Source: Epinephelus fuscoguttatus (Eukaryota > Chordata > Actinopteri > Perciformes > Serranidae). Taken from it: a stretch of 64,000 nucleotides of DNA. The notes beneath the pieces are model-generated. The model worked only from the letters and a program-made list of their open reading frames with translations. It was not told the DNA's origin and ran no database searches. The position numbers were made by a program, and so were the translations under genes. Numbering within the stretch: the first letter of the stretch is position 1; every line of letters begins with the position of its first letter. Location of the stretch: assembly GCF_011397635.1 (NCBI RefSeq), contig NC_064761.1:25027643-25091642 (forward strand), in the 5' to 3' direction. Shown here piece by piece: positions 38,100 to 61,000 of the stretch.

Positions 38100-40024
38100 T
38101 GTCATTCAGAAATAAGGTGGAAATATTCCTCTAAATCTGCCAGACTCTTGCTTTCTTATTCATAGTGTGTGACTTATGTATATTTTCCATGTATCAGCTT
38201 ATGCCAAATGGAGATTTCAGTCAACTAAAAACTAAAATCAAGCTCTTAAATCAGTTCACAACACTATTATATATTTTTGTTTTTACTTTAATAACTTAAA
38301 ATTTAATGCATATTTTTCCTTCCTTAGCATTTGTCTCCATTTTATGATTAGTCCTTTGACAACATCACTGTTTTGCAATCAAAGGCATCCCCTTAGATCA
38401 CAACATTTTTCACTTGTCTCACTAACTTGTTTCTTGTTACTTACTTTACTTGAGCAATTCATTCATAGTCTACTGACTTTTTTCAACACCTAAATAATGA
38501 AGTCCTCAAGACGGCAAAAAGACACTTGTGAACCACTGGCTTTTGATGCAAAGTGTGAACCACACTAGAGGTGACACAGTGCCACTCAAGTGTGTGTCAT
38601 TGTTAAAATCATGTATTGTTGTGTAACACTTTTGATCATTGTAGGGTAAGTAATTCTGGGGTCTTGTGCCCCCTTTGAGGTCAGAGGTCAGCTACAAAAC
38701 ACCCCAGGGAGGTCAAGGCAGGAATGCAACATTTTCTAAGGAACATTTGCTCATGTGAACTTCAAACTCAGTTGTTGGGTTGAGGTGAAACTGCTGGATT
38801 TAACATTATAAATTCAATATATTTCACATAAAAGTGAAAGGATTAGAAGAAAGAAGGAGTGTACGGTAGCCTGTCTACGCCTCATAGATGTGTTGTTACA
38901 GTCTGTCTGCTATAGTTTACAGTAGACTGTGTATGCAATAATAATTAACAGTCCAGCCTTGTGAGCCACCATATCATCTGCAGGTGTAATGCAATTTATA
39001 TAAAACAATTAATGCTCAAAAGGCAAGGCCAAATTAAAAATTAGAGCTTTTGTTTTTCATTTGTATTACAAAGGCGGTCATGTCTTCAGTTAGCCTTTGT
39101 GCACTCAAATAAGATGAGACTGTACTAGCATTTTACCTCAAACTGAGACGTCTATGATCGCAAAGTTCCCAGTGATAACTTGTGTGTCTCATCAAAAGGA
39201 CTCAGATTTTTCGTGTCCTCAACTTCACCCACAGAACTGGCTGTGGTCAAAAATTTGCATGTGATATTCCAAAACAAAAGCTTGACTTTGAAAGGTAATA
39301 TCACTTCCAATGTCTACAAAGTTGTTTGCAACTGCTCTGTCAAAAATACTGTATACCTAGCTCTCGGTAAATACAGAAACCATAATTCAGGCTAGCAAAA
39401 TTAAATATTCTCATCATTTCATTTTGTGATTCAAATTCTTAAGTGTTACAATTGCCTGTGTAGTTCAGTGGTAGATACTATTTTGGCCTATCTGCTATAT
39501 TAAAACTCATGAACGAAGTCCATAACTTTATTATTGATGGTGTTTTGAACAAGTTTTTGCTACATTTATTCATGGCCTGTCTGAAAACGTTCATAATAAA
39601 TGAATATAATAGATCACCAAATAATGTGAAAAATATTGTGAAAATCAAGATTACCTTGTATTTTGTGCCTCTTTAATGGCTACCATGTATTGTTACAAGG
39701 TTATACACCTTTTACAGCTGTTGTCTTAATGTGTCAGATCTCAATTTCTTTTTTTTTTTCTTCTTATTTTTCTTCTTTTTTTGTAATGATGTAATGCATT
39801 TTTTTTAATGAAATTTTCTCATCACTAAGCACCATTACTGAATGAATACCCATGTTGATAAAATTGCCTGAAGTAAGATTGGTGTGAGTGTAGGCTACCT
39901 TTGGACTCATAGTGTTGTCTTATGAAGATTGGGGGTCATGGGGTCACCACCAAAACAATAATGAAAATAAAATAATAGAAATAAAATGATAATAATAATT
40001 TTGAAAAAAGCAAAATAGGTGCGC

Positions 40025-40076
<52 letters not shown>

Positions 40077-40142
40077 GTGTTATTATTATTATTTTTATTG
40101 TAATTATCAATAATAGTTGTGCTGAAATTATTATCATTGCTA

Positions 40143-40180
<38 letters not shown>

Positions 40181-40430
40181 GTTATTGCTAAAGTGGTGGA
40201 ATCTATTCAGTAAATAATTTCTTAATATGATTCATACGAATATTACAAACGTATTCTTAAACGTTTACATAATACATCAAATAAATGTGATGATGTATGA
40301 GTTACTCCGATTTCCGACCCGCAGTGAAAGCAGCATTTCACCCATCAAGTCAGTTCTGTGGGTATTCCCATATGACGTGAACGCAGCACAAAACGACAGC
40401 AGGCAGAGGTGAAAAGTCTGGATCATGTTT
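38100..40430. other. Intergenic region between divergent TTLL7 and PRKACB
   Basis: No gene seen. It is AT-rich with a large (TTA)n microsatellite at 40025-40190 and a near-CRE (TGACGTGA) at 40373-40380, close to the presumed PRKACB start. Confidence 0.6.
40025..40190. repeat. (TTA)n microsatellite, two blocks
   Basis: A pure ATT/TTA run at 40025-40076 and a second at about 40145-40180, separated by decayed TTA units. Lies about 480-640 bp upstream of the PRKACB start codon. Confidence 0.95.
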
Positions 40431-40660
40431 TCATTCCAGCGGAGGCATACTTGAACGACAAAGGACACTGTAAATAAAGATCAACAGGGCGGTTTGCAGA
40501 GCACGTCGAGGTTCTGTCCACAACGAGAAGACATTGATGTTGTTGTTAGCCAACCAGCTAGCACAAGCTGAAATTTGTTAGCTAGCTAACGGAAGACCCT
40601 GTTAGCTAACCGCCACCATCATCGCTCCTCGCCAGCTGTGCATCGCCCTGTCTTCCTACG

Positions 40661-50603
<9,943 letters not shown>

Positions 50604-53600
50604 TAGGTGGGCGAGAGTCCCATCAGGGCTCCCATGTTTTTGGATGTTTGCACTCTCCTGAGGGTTAAGGTGGAACCGAGGCCGTCACGTGTCCAAAACA
50701 AAATGCCTCGTTCCTTCATTCCACACAGCTGAATGAGGTCCTTCTTGCCATGATCCTGCGTGCAGTTAGCACTAACCTATACACAGGCACATTATGCAGA
50801 CACCCCTCGTGCTGCAACACAAAAATACTAGACCACGTTCTCATCTTTTTTTTTCTTTTCTTTTTGTTTCTCTATGTTTGCCACTTTTGAGTAACCTCCC
50901 TCCTTCTTATTTCAAGTCAAAGAATTATTTGAAAAGCAACTTGTAAACTAATATTATGCCCATTTTCAAATGGCACAAAGAGTGATTGATTGTATTAGCT
51001 GGTATTGCACATATTGTGATTTAAGCTTCGGGAAGATAGATGGGATTTCTTATTTTGTTGATTTTCTAACATTGAGTTTTGCCAGTTATCTGTCGTCTGT
51101 TACATGCCTGGGTGTGTTTTAGGGTTCAGTTTATTATTCATGAATCATGAACACTTTAACATTAACCATTAATCATCATTCTGATGTCCTTAAGACCTAG
51201 AACCGTGTATTTGTGCATATAGAGATATACATATATGAGACATAGGATTTTCAAACACTTTGTGTTTTTAAAGCATGACCAAAATTCAAACAAAGACAAA
51301 GGTGTTTAGTGAAGGAAAAGCAACACTGATGACTTCTCAACATTCCTGAGTTTTAGCACTCAGGCGTTGAGTTCTTGAAGAGATGGATCAACAGTGACAA
51401 GTGTTATCGTGGAGCAGAAACTTGTCAGTGCTGTATTAACTCAATGGTAGCATTGTTTTATCCATATCTGGTCACACCTCAGACTTGGTGTGGTTTTAAA
51501 TGGAAGGAATGAGGTAATATATTTTTCAGGTACAACTCTGTTTCACGAGGAGGGAAAGGGTTTGAGTATGTCACTCCACACAACAGGTCATCCATCTTTG
51601 GTACGTCCAGTATGAAGTGCATTGAAACGGCATTTTTCAGTAGCTGAAAGGTTATTTTGTTTGATTTTCTTCAGAGTATGTTGTTGTGGATGCAAAGCAG
51701 TGTTGGTCACATGGGCATATTGTGTCCAGTCGTGGGTTGCTTCCGGTTTTTGTTTTTAAACTGTGCTTTAGCAGAGCACTCCGAAGACATTGTGTAACTG
51801 CCATATTTGTTTTATTTTCATTTTTACTTTTGCATGTTTGTTACGTTTGTACAGCAGTGTCACAACAAGCTAATAGTGCCCTGAAAGTGTTCCCATCTTT
51901 TTTTTTCTTTTTTTTGGTCGTGTTTTGTTACCTTTAAACATTGGTGCGTTAGGTATAGGCAGTTTTTATCTGAGTGACATGCTCCTCTGCATAATCCCAC
52001 AGACGCAAAACTAAACCATTAACCATGAAATAATACAGAAAACTGAAATATCGTAACCTTAAAGTATTCATTTATCTCAGTCACCGCTTGGTTGAAACAT
52101 ATACTTACCTCAAGTATAGCTTGTAGTCTCTCTGCGTCATTTTTTTAAAACAATTTGTACACTGTGATGGAGCAATATTTGCTCATTCTTCCTCGCAAAA
52201 TTGCTCAGGCTGAGTCAGGTCAGTTAGAGAACGTTAACAGACAAAAATGTTTTGGATTGTTACAGATTTTCAAAGGGAATAAGGTCAAGAGTTTGACTTT
52301 TGAAGAACATTTTTGTCATTGTAAATCTCTCCTGTTAAGTTATTGTCTCCGCATATTTAACACGTTTTTTTCTCCCCTCGAGATGAATATAGGTGTCACG
52401 AGGGATTTTTCTATACTGAGCACCATTCACTTCCAATGAATTCTGGCACATTGCCTGTCCTTGCTGCTGAAATGTAGTCCCTGCCTCCGCAAACTCTTCA
52501 CCGGTGTGACAGGTTACATGTGCATTTAGCATGTGATCCTAGAATCTGTATGTAAAAGGTTCAATACCTCCAAGGCCAAGGTGTCCACTTGCTGAACTTC
52601 CAGATGTCAGAAAAGACCTGATTACTCCTGCTTCTGTGATCCTTTGATTGCCTGTAGGGAAGTTTGTCTCTGCCGCCCACACGGAGGTCAGAGTGTGAGG
52701 TCATTTCTGCAGGTCGGACACTCAAGGCTGTGGGGAAATCAAAGTTTTACATTGCGCATCTTGTTGGAAACAATAATGCATCGTTGGCATCGTTGACAGT
52801 CATCCAATTTAACACCTCTTAAGTCTTCTGAAGTTTTGATCATTATTTGACATGGTGCTCAAGTGTTTGTAGATGAGAACAATGCAATTTAATCAAGTTC
52901 AACAATCTTAGACAACCAAATGTGAAAAAGGTTTGGTGACTGAATGCTTTTTTAAGGTACTGATGTACTGTATATTGATATTGGCTATGCCTGAATTTAA
53001 ACTTTTGTTGTTTTTTTTTTTTGTTTTCATATATTGAGCACATGACGTGACATTTTATTTAGCCCTGATTTCATTTCAAAAGGCACAACTGTTTCTTACA
53101 TGATTTTTATTTATATTAGAGATGTCTAATGAAGTTACATTTTAAATGTTTGAACTTGCATAGTTCTCGGTATGTATAAGGAGACTCCAACTGTTTTATT
53201 CACAAAAGTGTTATAAACAGTGAATATATTGGATTATTTATTTATACCATTTTTTTTGTTTGCCCTTAATGAAAATAAAACATTTCTAGAAATGAAAATA
53301 TTTACCACAGTAAATACACAATGATGCCTCTCATGTCTATTTAAAATTGTAGCCTTTCAATTTAACTTATTCTTTTTCTTAACCTTTTATGTTTTATTTC
53401 TGTACTTAGGAAATTCATTAAAGGGGATCCAACATAATTTTCCCAGTTTGAAGGGTGAACAGAATGTAATTGCAGAATCGACGACATTTTTATTTGGACA
53501 AAGTTTGAAAACTACACCTGGGAATTCAGCATGTTTCAATCCAAACTGCCTGTGTGTAAATTTTCCCATAAAAATGTGTAGGAAATCCACAGCTCTTCTT

Positions 53601-53935
53601 ATGTGTCATTTATCCCCCATGTGTGTGAAAAAGAAAATGTTTGTCATATTTAATGTAAATGATGGCACTTTTCCCTGAGCCACTTCACACTCCGGACTGA
53701 AGGAAATCAGTTTATGAGTTCTTCGTAGCTAGTCACACATGCCAGTATGGGATCAATAATCTGAAATGTGTCTGTATTTAGTTTGTGGGATATTTTGCAC
53801 ATCATTTAGAAGGCTGACACGTTTTTTCCCACCCATATTTACTTGTGTTTGCAAGGGGAATATACTTTGCTGTAGCAGATTTTATGTAACAAAGGATATG
53901 TCACTATAATAAATTCTTTTTATTAAAAACTATGG
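50604..53935 (+). other. prkacb: PRKACB 3'UTR, about 3.3 kb
   Basis: Non-coding, AT-rich, with many ATTTA pentamers. Two canonical AATAAA signals lie at 53274-53279 and 53908-53913; the second is followed by GT-rich sequence, so the long form probably ends near 53930. PRKACB transcripts in mammals also carry a long 3'UTR (established). The exact cleavage site is inferred. Confidence 0.65.
53908..53913 (+). terminator. Poly(A) signal AATAAA, distal PRKACB
   Basis: Canonical hexamer followed about 25-40 nt later by GT-rich sequence (tggttgctggtgtccagtg). A proximal AATAAA at 53274-53279 could give a shorter 3' end. Confidence 0.6.
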
Positions 53936-56477
53936 TTGCTGGTGTCCAGTGTGGTGAGAAATACTGCTGTGTGTGTAGTAGTCACAGTGATGTGCTTCAG
54001 CAGGTGGTTGATCCTGCTGAACTGCACGCTGGCGTTGAAACTGTAAAGAACTTCACCTCCCATGATCCTCTGCTGTCATGTGGGTGAAGGAAGCTAAACC
54101 GTTGAAGAAGGGCTAGTTGCCTTCACTTGATTAAATCTTGATTTTATCAAATGAATATCGCAGTTTATTAATTTGTAAAATATTTCGGTGATAAGAAAAC
54201 TTTTTGTCAACCAAAGTACGTGTGTATCTTGGACGGACTGTTGCTGTCAAGCAGGAATCTTCTAAAATAAGGTAACTGTTAAATTTTGTATTAGCAAGCA
54301 CAGCTAACATCACTGTTAGCTTAATACGAAATACGAAGAGACAGCGATTAAATATTAGCTATCGTCAATTAGCGTCACGTAAGTCCCATATTGTGCTGTA
54401 TTGACTGCTCATTTTAACTCCTATTTATGTTTATTTTAGTTAACGCAATTTCATGTTGTTTTTAACGTTATTCTGGTATTTTTAATCCAGCTAACAACGT
54501 GAGTTTTAGGTCGTCATTTTCACACACTGCATCTCTCCCCGCTGTCAGTTACTGATACAACACTAGCGTTGGCTTTGTGTTGGTCTTTAGCAGTGTTTTG
54601 CTCGTAAATGTTCCTTTAACTGTTTTTAACAACTGTACTATTTTAATGTAATTGCAGTGAAGACACCCAGTGAATGCGAAAGAGAAACAATGATGGTGTT
54701 TGAGCTGCCAACTCACTAAGTTCTCCCGAGTGAAGACATCTGATGAAAAATTACTGCAACGTTACAGATTGTAAGAGACTCATTTAGCCTATTAAAGCTG
54801 AATTAGTGCCTAAACTGAAAACTGCATGAGCTCAATGAAAGCACAGGCTTCATTAGTCACCAGCAGTCTAACCACAGCATGGTTTCTGTTTCGAAGTAAC
54901 CACAGCTCGTGTTGACAATAAGCTTATAAACCAAGTTAGCATTTTCAGACACTTTGGGAGTTTCATCTTAAACTCATGTTTGTGAGCAAGCACTGTTTAA
55001 TCTCAATGTACAAATTAATGCCAGTCTGATTTACAGGTAAATGTGTGTAAAATTAAAAGCTAAAGTTCAATTACATGTATTAGGGTTGTTAAATTTGAAT
55101 ATTATACTCACTTTGCTGTAGCAAGCAACTGTGTGTATTTTCACACTCATGTATAATATAGACACCATTTGTTTTAAGTTGCTTCAAGTTATTCTGCCTG
55201 TGTTTAGGCAACCAACAATTATTTCGTCTTTGGAAAATACTCAAAAATGCCCATGGTAGCATGTTTTGTCAAATCAACAGTCCAAAACTAAAAGATGCTC
55301 TATTTACAGTGATATAAAACAATGGGTGCAGATTTTATTTCAACATTGGTAGGGTCAGATATGGGTAGGTTGTCTGAGGGTCCTCTTGTAGGAAATTTTG
55401 AGCATCAAACACTTCCTTTCCAGTAGTCTGGTAAAGTTTTATGAACTGATTTATGGTGTAAATGTCCTTATATATCTAAGAAAAACAAAAAGTTCAGGCA
55501 GTAAGTGATGATTTAGAATATGTAAATTGGCTATAATGGAATATAATGCAGACTCAGGCATTTTGTATTGCCTTCAAATATTTATTCTCCTGTAGATGCG
55601 CTTATTTCATTTATTGTTATCCCCGCTGGATAATATGTAAGCAGGTTTTACACTTCAGTCTTTATTTGTTTCTTTGGTTTGGAGAAGCTGTCTCTTTAAA
55701 TGTGCAATTGGCAAGTACTCATGTCAGTGATAACCAATTTTAGTCAACTAATAAAACACTGAAATTTAATCCTATGTGTTTCAGCAGTATCTCTGCTAAT
55801 GTGCAGAACCTTCTGCACATTCACAACATATCCCATATATCTGAGTTCTCTGAGAAGTTGAGAAAAAAGTTTTAATATTTTGAGAAAATATGTTACCAAA
55901 TATTGGTAGGGACAATTCTGTCTTCCCAGATATGACAGGGACATGTCCCTACTGTTCATAGGCAAACCTACGCCCTCATATGAAACAGACAAATGGCAGG
56001 AGTTCCTCATTTTGAGAAGATGAAACTTGGCTTGATAATTAGATTAAACAGTTAATAATCAAGTATCTTTTAACTATTTTACATTGATTATCTAATTTAT
56101 TAATCACCTAATCGTTTCAACTCCTGAAGGTTTAAGATACTAAATATGTCAAGTGTAATATATTTATAAAAAGACGTACAAACTTTTGAAAACTTGACTT
56201 ATTTGAATTAATATTGGATTTGAATATTTTACTCTCAAACTGTGTCATAGCTTAGATAAACAACTGTAACAAGCATCTGCAGAATTAACAGTGATTGTGA
56301 AAATGATGGAAATTGGAGTTTGACATTTAACTCTAAATTTTACGAGCTTTTTTTGCAGCTTTGAACCACATTTCACAATTTTCGCAACAAACAGAGTCTA
56401 CCGAGTTGCTATCTTCCAGAAAACACAAATAAATGGACTGATTTGATCATTAATATTGTATTTATTTCCTTTTGCAG
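53936..56477. other. PRKACB-SAMD13 interval, with candidate SAMD13 5' exons
   Basis: No coding exon. Splice signals suggest non-coding SAMD13 exons: one ending at 54271 (ATAAG|gtaact) and one at 54658-54770 (acceptor ttgcag, donor gtaaga) that contains a nine-codon upstream ORF. GCTAAC/GTTAGC motifs occur at 54303, 54315, 54490 and 54935, as at other presumed promoters here. All of this is inference. Confidence 0.35.
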
Positions 56478-56482
56478 CCGGC

Positions 56483-56520
56483 ATGGAAGACAAAGCAAAT
56501 GGCTCTGTTGACACCAAAAG
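56483..56520 (+). CDS. samd13: SAMD13 coding exon 1
   Basis: Encodes [12 protein letters not shown] plus two bases. The exon begins at 56478 after acceptor ttttgcag; donor gtacca. Confidence 0.9.
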
Positions 56521-56962
56521 GTACCATTTCCAATTAGACAAGAGACTGTTAATTGAAAGATTTGAAAGAGTGTTAAACAGCTGTTACAGTTAAGTGTGCA
56601 TTCACTGTGACCCCACAGCCCAGTGGAGAACGGTCAGCTGCCGGACCCTGCCAACTGGGGGGTCGCCGATGTCGTCAATTACTTCAAAGCAACAGGGTTT
56701 GAGGAGCAGGCCACGGCTTTCCAGGATCAGGTTGGTGTGCTTTTCTTGCTCAAAATTCCTGTGTCATGACGAAAACAAACTAGGATGTCAGTCAAATATT
56801 TCTGTCTCCACCTGACAGGAAATCGATGGCAAGTCCCTGCTCCTGATGACACGTAATGACGTCCTGACAGGGCTGTCGATAAAGCTCGGCCCTGCACTGA
56901 AAATCTACGAGTATCACGTGAAGCCGCTGCAAACTCAACACCTGAAGAGCAACGCCTCGTAG
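56483..56962 (+). CDS. samd13: SAMD13, sterile alpha motif domain-containing protein 13
   Basis: Small SAM-domain protein of unknown molecular role; SAM domains mediate self-association or protein binding. Coding exons 56483-56520, 56619-56730 and 56819-56962 (38, 112, 144 nt) give 97 residues. N-terminus [12 protein letters not shown] resembles human MENKENGSV. The SAM domain spans about residues 27-92 with [39 protein letters not shown] and [20 protein letters not shown]. The SAM segment is close to that of SAMD1 (atherin). The first exon has an acceptor (tttgcag) 5 nt before the ATG, so at least one non-coding exon lies upstream. Gene order PRKACB-SAMD13-UOX agrees with mammals. Confidence 0.95.
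56619..56730 (+). CDS. samd13: SAMD13 coding exon 2, SAM domain first half
   Basis: 112 nt. Encodes (S)[19 protein letters not shown] then [18 protein letters not shown], helices 1-2 of the SAM fold. Acceptor accccacag, donor gttggt. Confidence 0.95.
56819..56962 (+). CDS. samd13: SAMD13 coding exon 3, SAM domain second half and stop
   Basis: 144 nt with TAG stop. Encodes [40 protein letters not shown] and [15 protein letters not shown] and [11 protein letters not shown] are diagnostic SAM motifs of this subfamily. Confidence 0.96.
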   Translation, partial: EIDGKSLLLMTRNDVLTGLSIKLGPALKIYEYHVKPLQTQHLKSNAS

Positions 56963-57248
56963 CACCGCAGGCCGTCCCAACACTCACCTCAGCGACAATC
57001 ATCGTGTCAGGAGACCCCAGGTTAGCTGCCACCTCACAAAGACTCCTCTGACCACAGCGGCACCTTAACAGGATTTGAATGCTGTATGTTTTTATAAGCG
57101 TGGACCCCCAAAAATGGGTTGCACATGAAGTCCACTCAGCTGTTTACCCTTTCAGCCATTCTAATTTCTGCTGCTTGAGATATGTATTTTATTTTTGTGT
57201 GTGTTTTATTTAAAAGAAGGAAATTTTGGGCGGCTACTGTGCAGATAT

Positions 57249-57249
<1 letters not shown>

Positions 57250-57306
<57 letters not shown>
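57250..57306. repeat. (GT)n microsatellite in SAMD13 3'UTR
   Basis: About 28 perfect GT units, the longest dinucleotide run in the window. Confidence 0.97.
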
Positions 57307-57307
<1 letters not shown>

Positions 57308-57754
57308 ATGTGCAAATAAATTAACGCGCTGGTTAAAAAAAAAAAAGTATTTGTATATAAGATGGTATATAGTTGAAAACTGTGTGTGTTGTCGTACCTG
57401 AACACTTTGATATGTGCAGAAAATTCTTCTGGTGCATCCCGTTTTGCCCTGAAATCAGTTTTTATGCTATGAACTGTGCAGCTGAGTCCATGAATCGTCC
57501 TTAGCATGTAACAATGAAACATTTTGTTTTCCCAAACACAAGGAGCCAACCGAAAATCTGTTTGTTCCTGCACACCTACATTATCTAAGCCCCGAGGCTC
57601 TTGTTATGAAAATATTTATGTGTATATATTCTTATTATGTTCCTACCTGTGGTGCTTTCAGCATTGTCACAAAGACAACTGTATTGAAGTGTGTATGACC
57701 AATGTATATGTGCAACATAACACTGGAGTTTGAATATCTGAATCAAAGATTTGC

Positions 57755-57760
57755 AATAAA
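57755..57760 (+). terminator. Poly(A) signal AATAAA, SAMD13
   Basis: Canonical hexamer; downstream tggtgctcttttctc is a plausible G/T-rich element. Confidence 0.65.
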
Positions 57761-57820
57761 TGGTGCTCTTTTCTCACCAAAGAACAATACTAGTTTATGA
57801 ATTCATCAATTTTTTGTTGT

Positions 57821-57826
57821 TTTATT
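57821..57826 (-). terminator. Poly(A) signal AATAAA (minus), UOX
   Basis: TTTATT on the plus strand reads AATAAA on the minus strand, 154 bp past the UOX stop. It lies only 61 bp from the SAMD13 signal on the other strand, so the two genes end tail to tail. Confidence 0.6.
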
Positions 57827-57979
57827 TCCCTACACGGTCAAAAAGCTTTAATCAGATCTTGAGTTGCAACTGTAATTGAAACTTTTGTAAAAGGTAATGT
57901 TTGTTCTCATTTTTTAAGCAGCTTGTTAAGATAAGTGTGCACATCATAGCAGCAGCATTTCCTGGATGTGTAGGTGTCT

Positions 57980-58054
57980 TCACAGCTTGGCTTGCTGTTT
58001 CCTGCGCACCGTCCCTGTGATGTTACCTGATGGGTTATCCAAGGCAAGAAGAAC
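57980..58054 (-). CDS. uox: UOX coding exon 8, C-terminus and stop
   Basis: 75 nt with TGA. Reads [20 protein letters not shown] then QAKL. The final AKL is a plausible peroxisomal import signal. Confidence 0.96.
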   Translation of the reverse strand, partial: VLLALDNPSGNITGTVRRKQQAKL

Positions 58055-61000
58055 CTGTGCAGGAAAAACTTGTTAGTAATTCAATAACTAAATAACTTGG
58101 AAGTTTAGTTGCAGTAACAGAACTTACTTCATCTTTGTTGGTGAGGCCCATTTTGGTCATGTCTATAGTGAAGTAGTGCTGGTTGGGCATGACCATCTCT
58201 ATTTCATCCACCTAAAAGACAGAACACTGACAGCATGAGCTTCTCTGAATGAGCTAACTGTTCATGTTTAACTTGAGATTGTTTTATTGGATGTTATACA
58301 AATGGTGCCTTGTCCTTGAGGATTCATTCTCTCATGCGTACCATGCAGTGACTGTGCTGACATGTAAATGTGTGTGTGCAAAAGTAATCAGCACATGTTG
58401 TAAATTTCAGCTGTTTTTTCTTGCTGTGAATAAAACAGATTTTAGGTTTGATAAAAACAGGAGGACTTACCTTAGCAATTCTATCCAGGACCAGCACCTG
58501 TGTGTCATAAAGGGTCTTCTGCACAGAGGGTGAGTACTCTCCACTATGGTAGGGGCCAGCAAACTTCTCAATAATTGTCTCCTTCACGCGCATCCTGTGA
58601 GGACAGTGATGTGATGATCATTAGATGTAGAAAGTCATTCCCGTCTTATTTTGTGTTCCTAATTTAACGTGTCCATCCTCTGAGATGTTTACTGAATGTA
58701 GATAATTACCATGCAGCATCAAAATCGACATCCTGAGTATTGTAGCGCCACCTAGCATAGACAGAGGTGCAGAAACACCTGTCCTTGGCATCTTGCAGAG
58801 TGGTGAAGCGATCTCGGAGGAAACCCTCAAAGCCGGACTTGGTGGTTTTCAGCACCTTCATGTTCTTCACCCCACTGTGAACCACTGGGATGCCTGGGGC
58901 ACAGAGTCGGTGAGTATGCGGTAGTCAGAAACATTTTCCACAGTTGCACAAAACAGACATACATCACATGTGACAGCAGGCCTCACGGGACAAAATACAA
59001 AATTGAGCCCATCACAAGCCTGTCAGTAGCAGCATCAGTGATATGCAGCAATGTCAAGGGCTTAGGAATAGTTTTAGATCCATCGGTTGATAGCATTTGC
59101 CCCTCCTCTAAACCACAGAGGATCTAATCAACAAGCCTTAAGGGTAAAATCAGGAAACAGGTGAAACTTTGGCATCCAATTACTGCACATCATTTTTCAT
59201 ATAACCACCGAGCAAGTGAAAGCCTTGAGGCTGCTTCAGAAAATCACCAACAGATCTCTGCACAGATGTACAAGTCCATCCAGAGGAATGTGCCCTGCTC
59301 AAACTTTGTCTTAACACTTACTTCAATATCAGTCATGGTTTCTACAGAAGCAGATGAGTTATTAGAAATGTGTGTTTGATCGTGCTCACCATTCAGATTG
59401 TGCTCAACATCACAGAAGCGACAAGCTTCTGGGCTATAGATGAATGCATGAGCATGCTCTACCCCATTCTGAGAACAAAAAAGACAAACCAGGTATTTGA
59501 CGATGGACATTTCACATAATTGAACAAGTTGACCTGCACTTGATTTATGGTGCTGAATAAAAGACACATTGCCTTTAATGAGATAACATAAATAACAGTG
59601 GTCTTACATCTATTTGCCCGTCCATGATGAATGTTTTGACATGTCATAAAAGGAAAAGCACAAGTGTTACTGATAACATTAATGATAATGGCTGAATTTC
59701 ATTTCCTGTCAGCGCACTAGTGACAGCAACCGCACCCATCAGTGATACTGGCTGCATTCAGAGGTTAGAAAAAGGGAGGGACTTAAACCCATAGCTGGTA
59801 ACTTTTGTGAATGACTTTTTGTTTCAGAAACATATTTTAGTGTGTTTTAGTGCAGTGGTTAACATTGTCGCCTCACAGCAAGAAGGTTCCTGGTTTTAAC
59901 CCAGGGTGGGGGGGTTGAAAACCTGGGGTGGGGGAGCCCCTCTGTGCAGAGTTTGCATGTTCTCCCCATGTCAGGGTGGGCTTTCTTCGGTCACTCCAGC
60001 TTCCTCCCACAGTCCAAAGACATGCAGGTTAATTGGTGACTCTAAATTGGCCGTAGGTGTGAATGTACGCTGAAATAGTTGTCTGTCTCTGTGTGTTGGC
60101 CCTGTGATAGTCTGGCGACCTGTCAAGGGTGTACCTGCCTTCTTGCCCAGTGTCAGCTAGGATAGGCTCCACCCCCCGCGACCCCCAACAGGATAAGCGG
60201 TTACGGAAAATGATTGAACATTTTAGTGTACTGTTAAGCTATAAAATGAGAAAGTTGGTCCGGCCAGTGGGCGGTGCTTGGTACTTTTGGTCAACAGTTT
60301 CCTACATGGCGGCTGGGTCCCAAATGTTTTCATTCTACAGCTAAACAGTACACTAAAATATTTTTCTGAAAACATTTAAGGCCATGAATAGACAATGCAG
60401 TTCCAGAATCTTGCACCATATTTGATCAGCGCTGCCTAATTTGACAGTTTGACCGTAGTTCACGAGCAGTACTTGACAGCTGTGTTAGAGACTCCTCAGC
60501 TCTGACTGGTTGTTTTCGTTGCGCTGCAGTAGATTCTATGGGAATGCCTTCAGAAGCAGTATGAAGAGTCTCATGTACTTCTTTCAGGATATAGCGACAG
60601 TTACTGCGAATATGACACAAAGTTATTCTCATAAAAGTTACCAACTGTAGCTTCAGTACCTGAATCAATGTAATTCAAAAGCAGAGGCAGACAGTTGTAT
60701 CATTGGTTCCACTTGTGTTTTTACCAGTGTGACCAGTAAAATGTTTGCCATCAAAAAGGCAAACTCTTGTGTCTGGGACTGAGCACTGAGCCCTGTTTTA
60801 CCTTCTCCAACCTTCTCCATGGAGCCTCCTCCATGTGAACTTTGGCCCTCAGCACATGGTTGAAAGAGGTCAGGAAGTGATGGCAGATATCCAGGGAAAA
60901 CTGCTCGATGCTCCTCACCTGAACATATGCATACACAGAGTGACGGGCTGTTAGGTGAAAGCATCAGAAAAAGTCTCATAGAAGAATAGGAACATAAAAT

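Larger units (their letters stand above)
56963..57780 (+). other. samd13: SAMD13 3'UTR
   Basis: Non-coding. Contains a perfect (GT)n run of about 28 units at 57250-57306 and ends after AATAAA at 57755-57760. An earlier AATAAA at about 57315-57320 is a possible alternative end. Confidence 0.65.
59469..60801. other. UOX intron with MITE and nested SINE
   Basis: 1.3 kb intron, mostly made of a MITE copy (about 59783-60656) interrupted by a SINE at 59844-60219. Confidence 0.75.

Noticed and set aside
40019-40213. Tyrosine- and isoleucine-rich open frame
   Set aside because: Translation of the (TTA)n microsatellite upstream of PRKACB.
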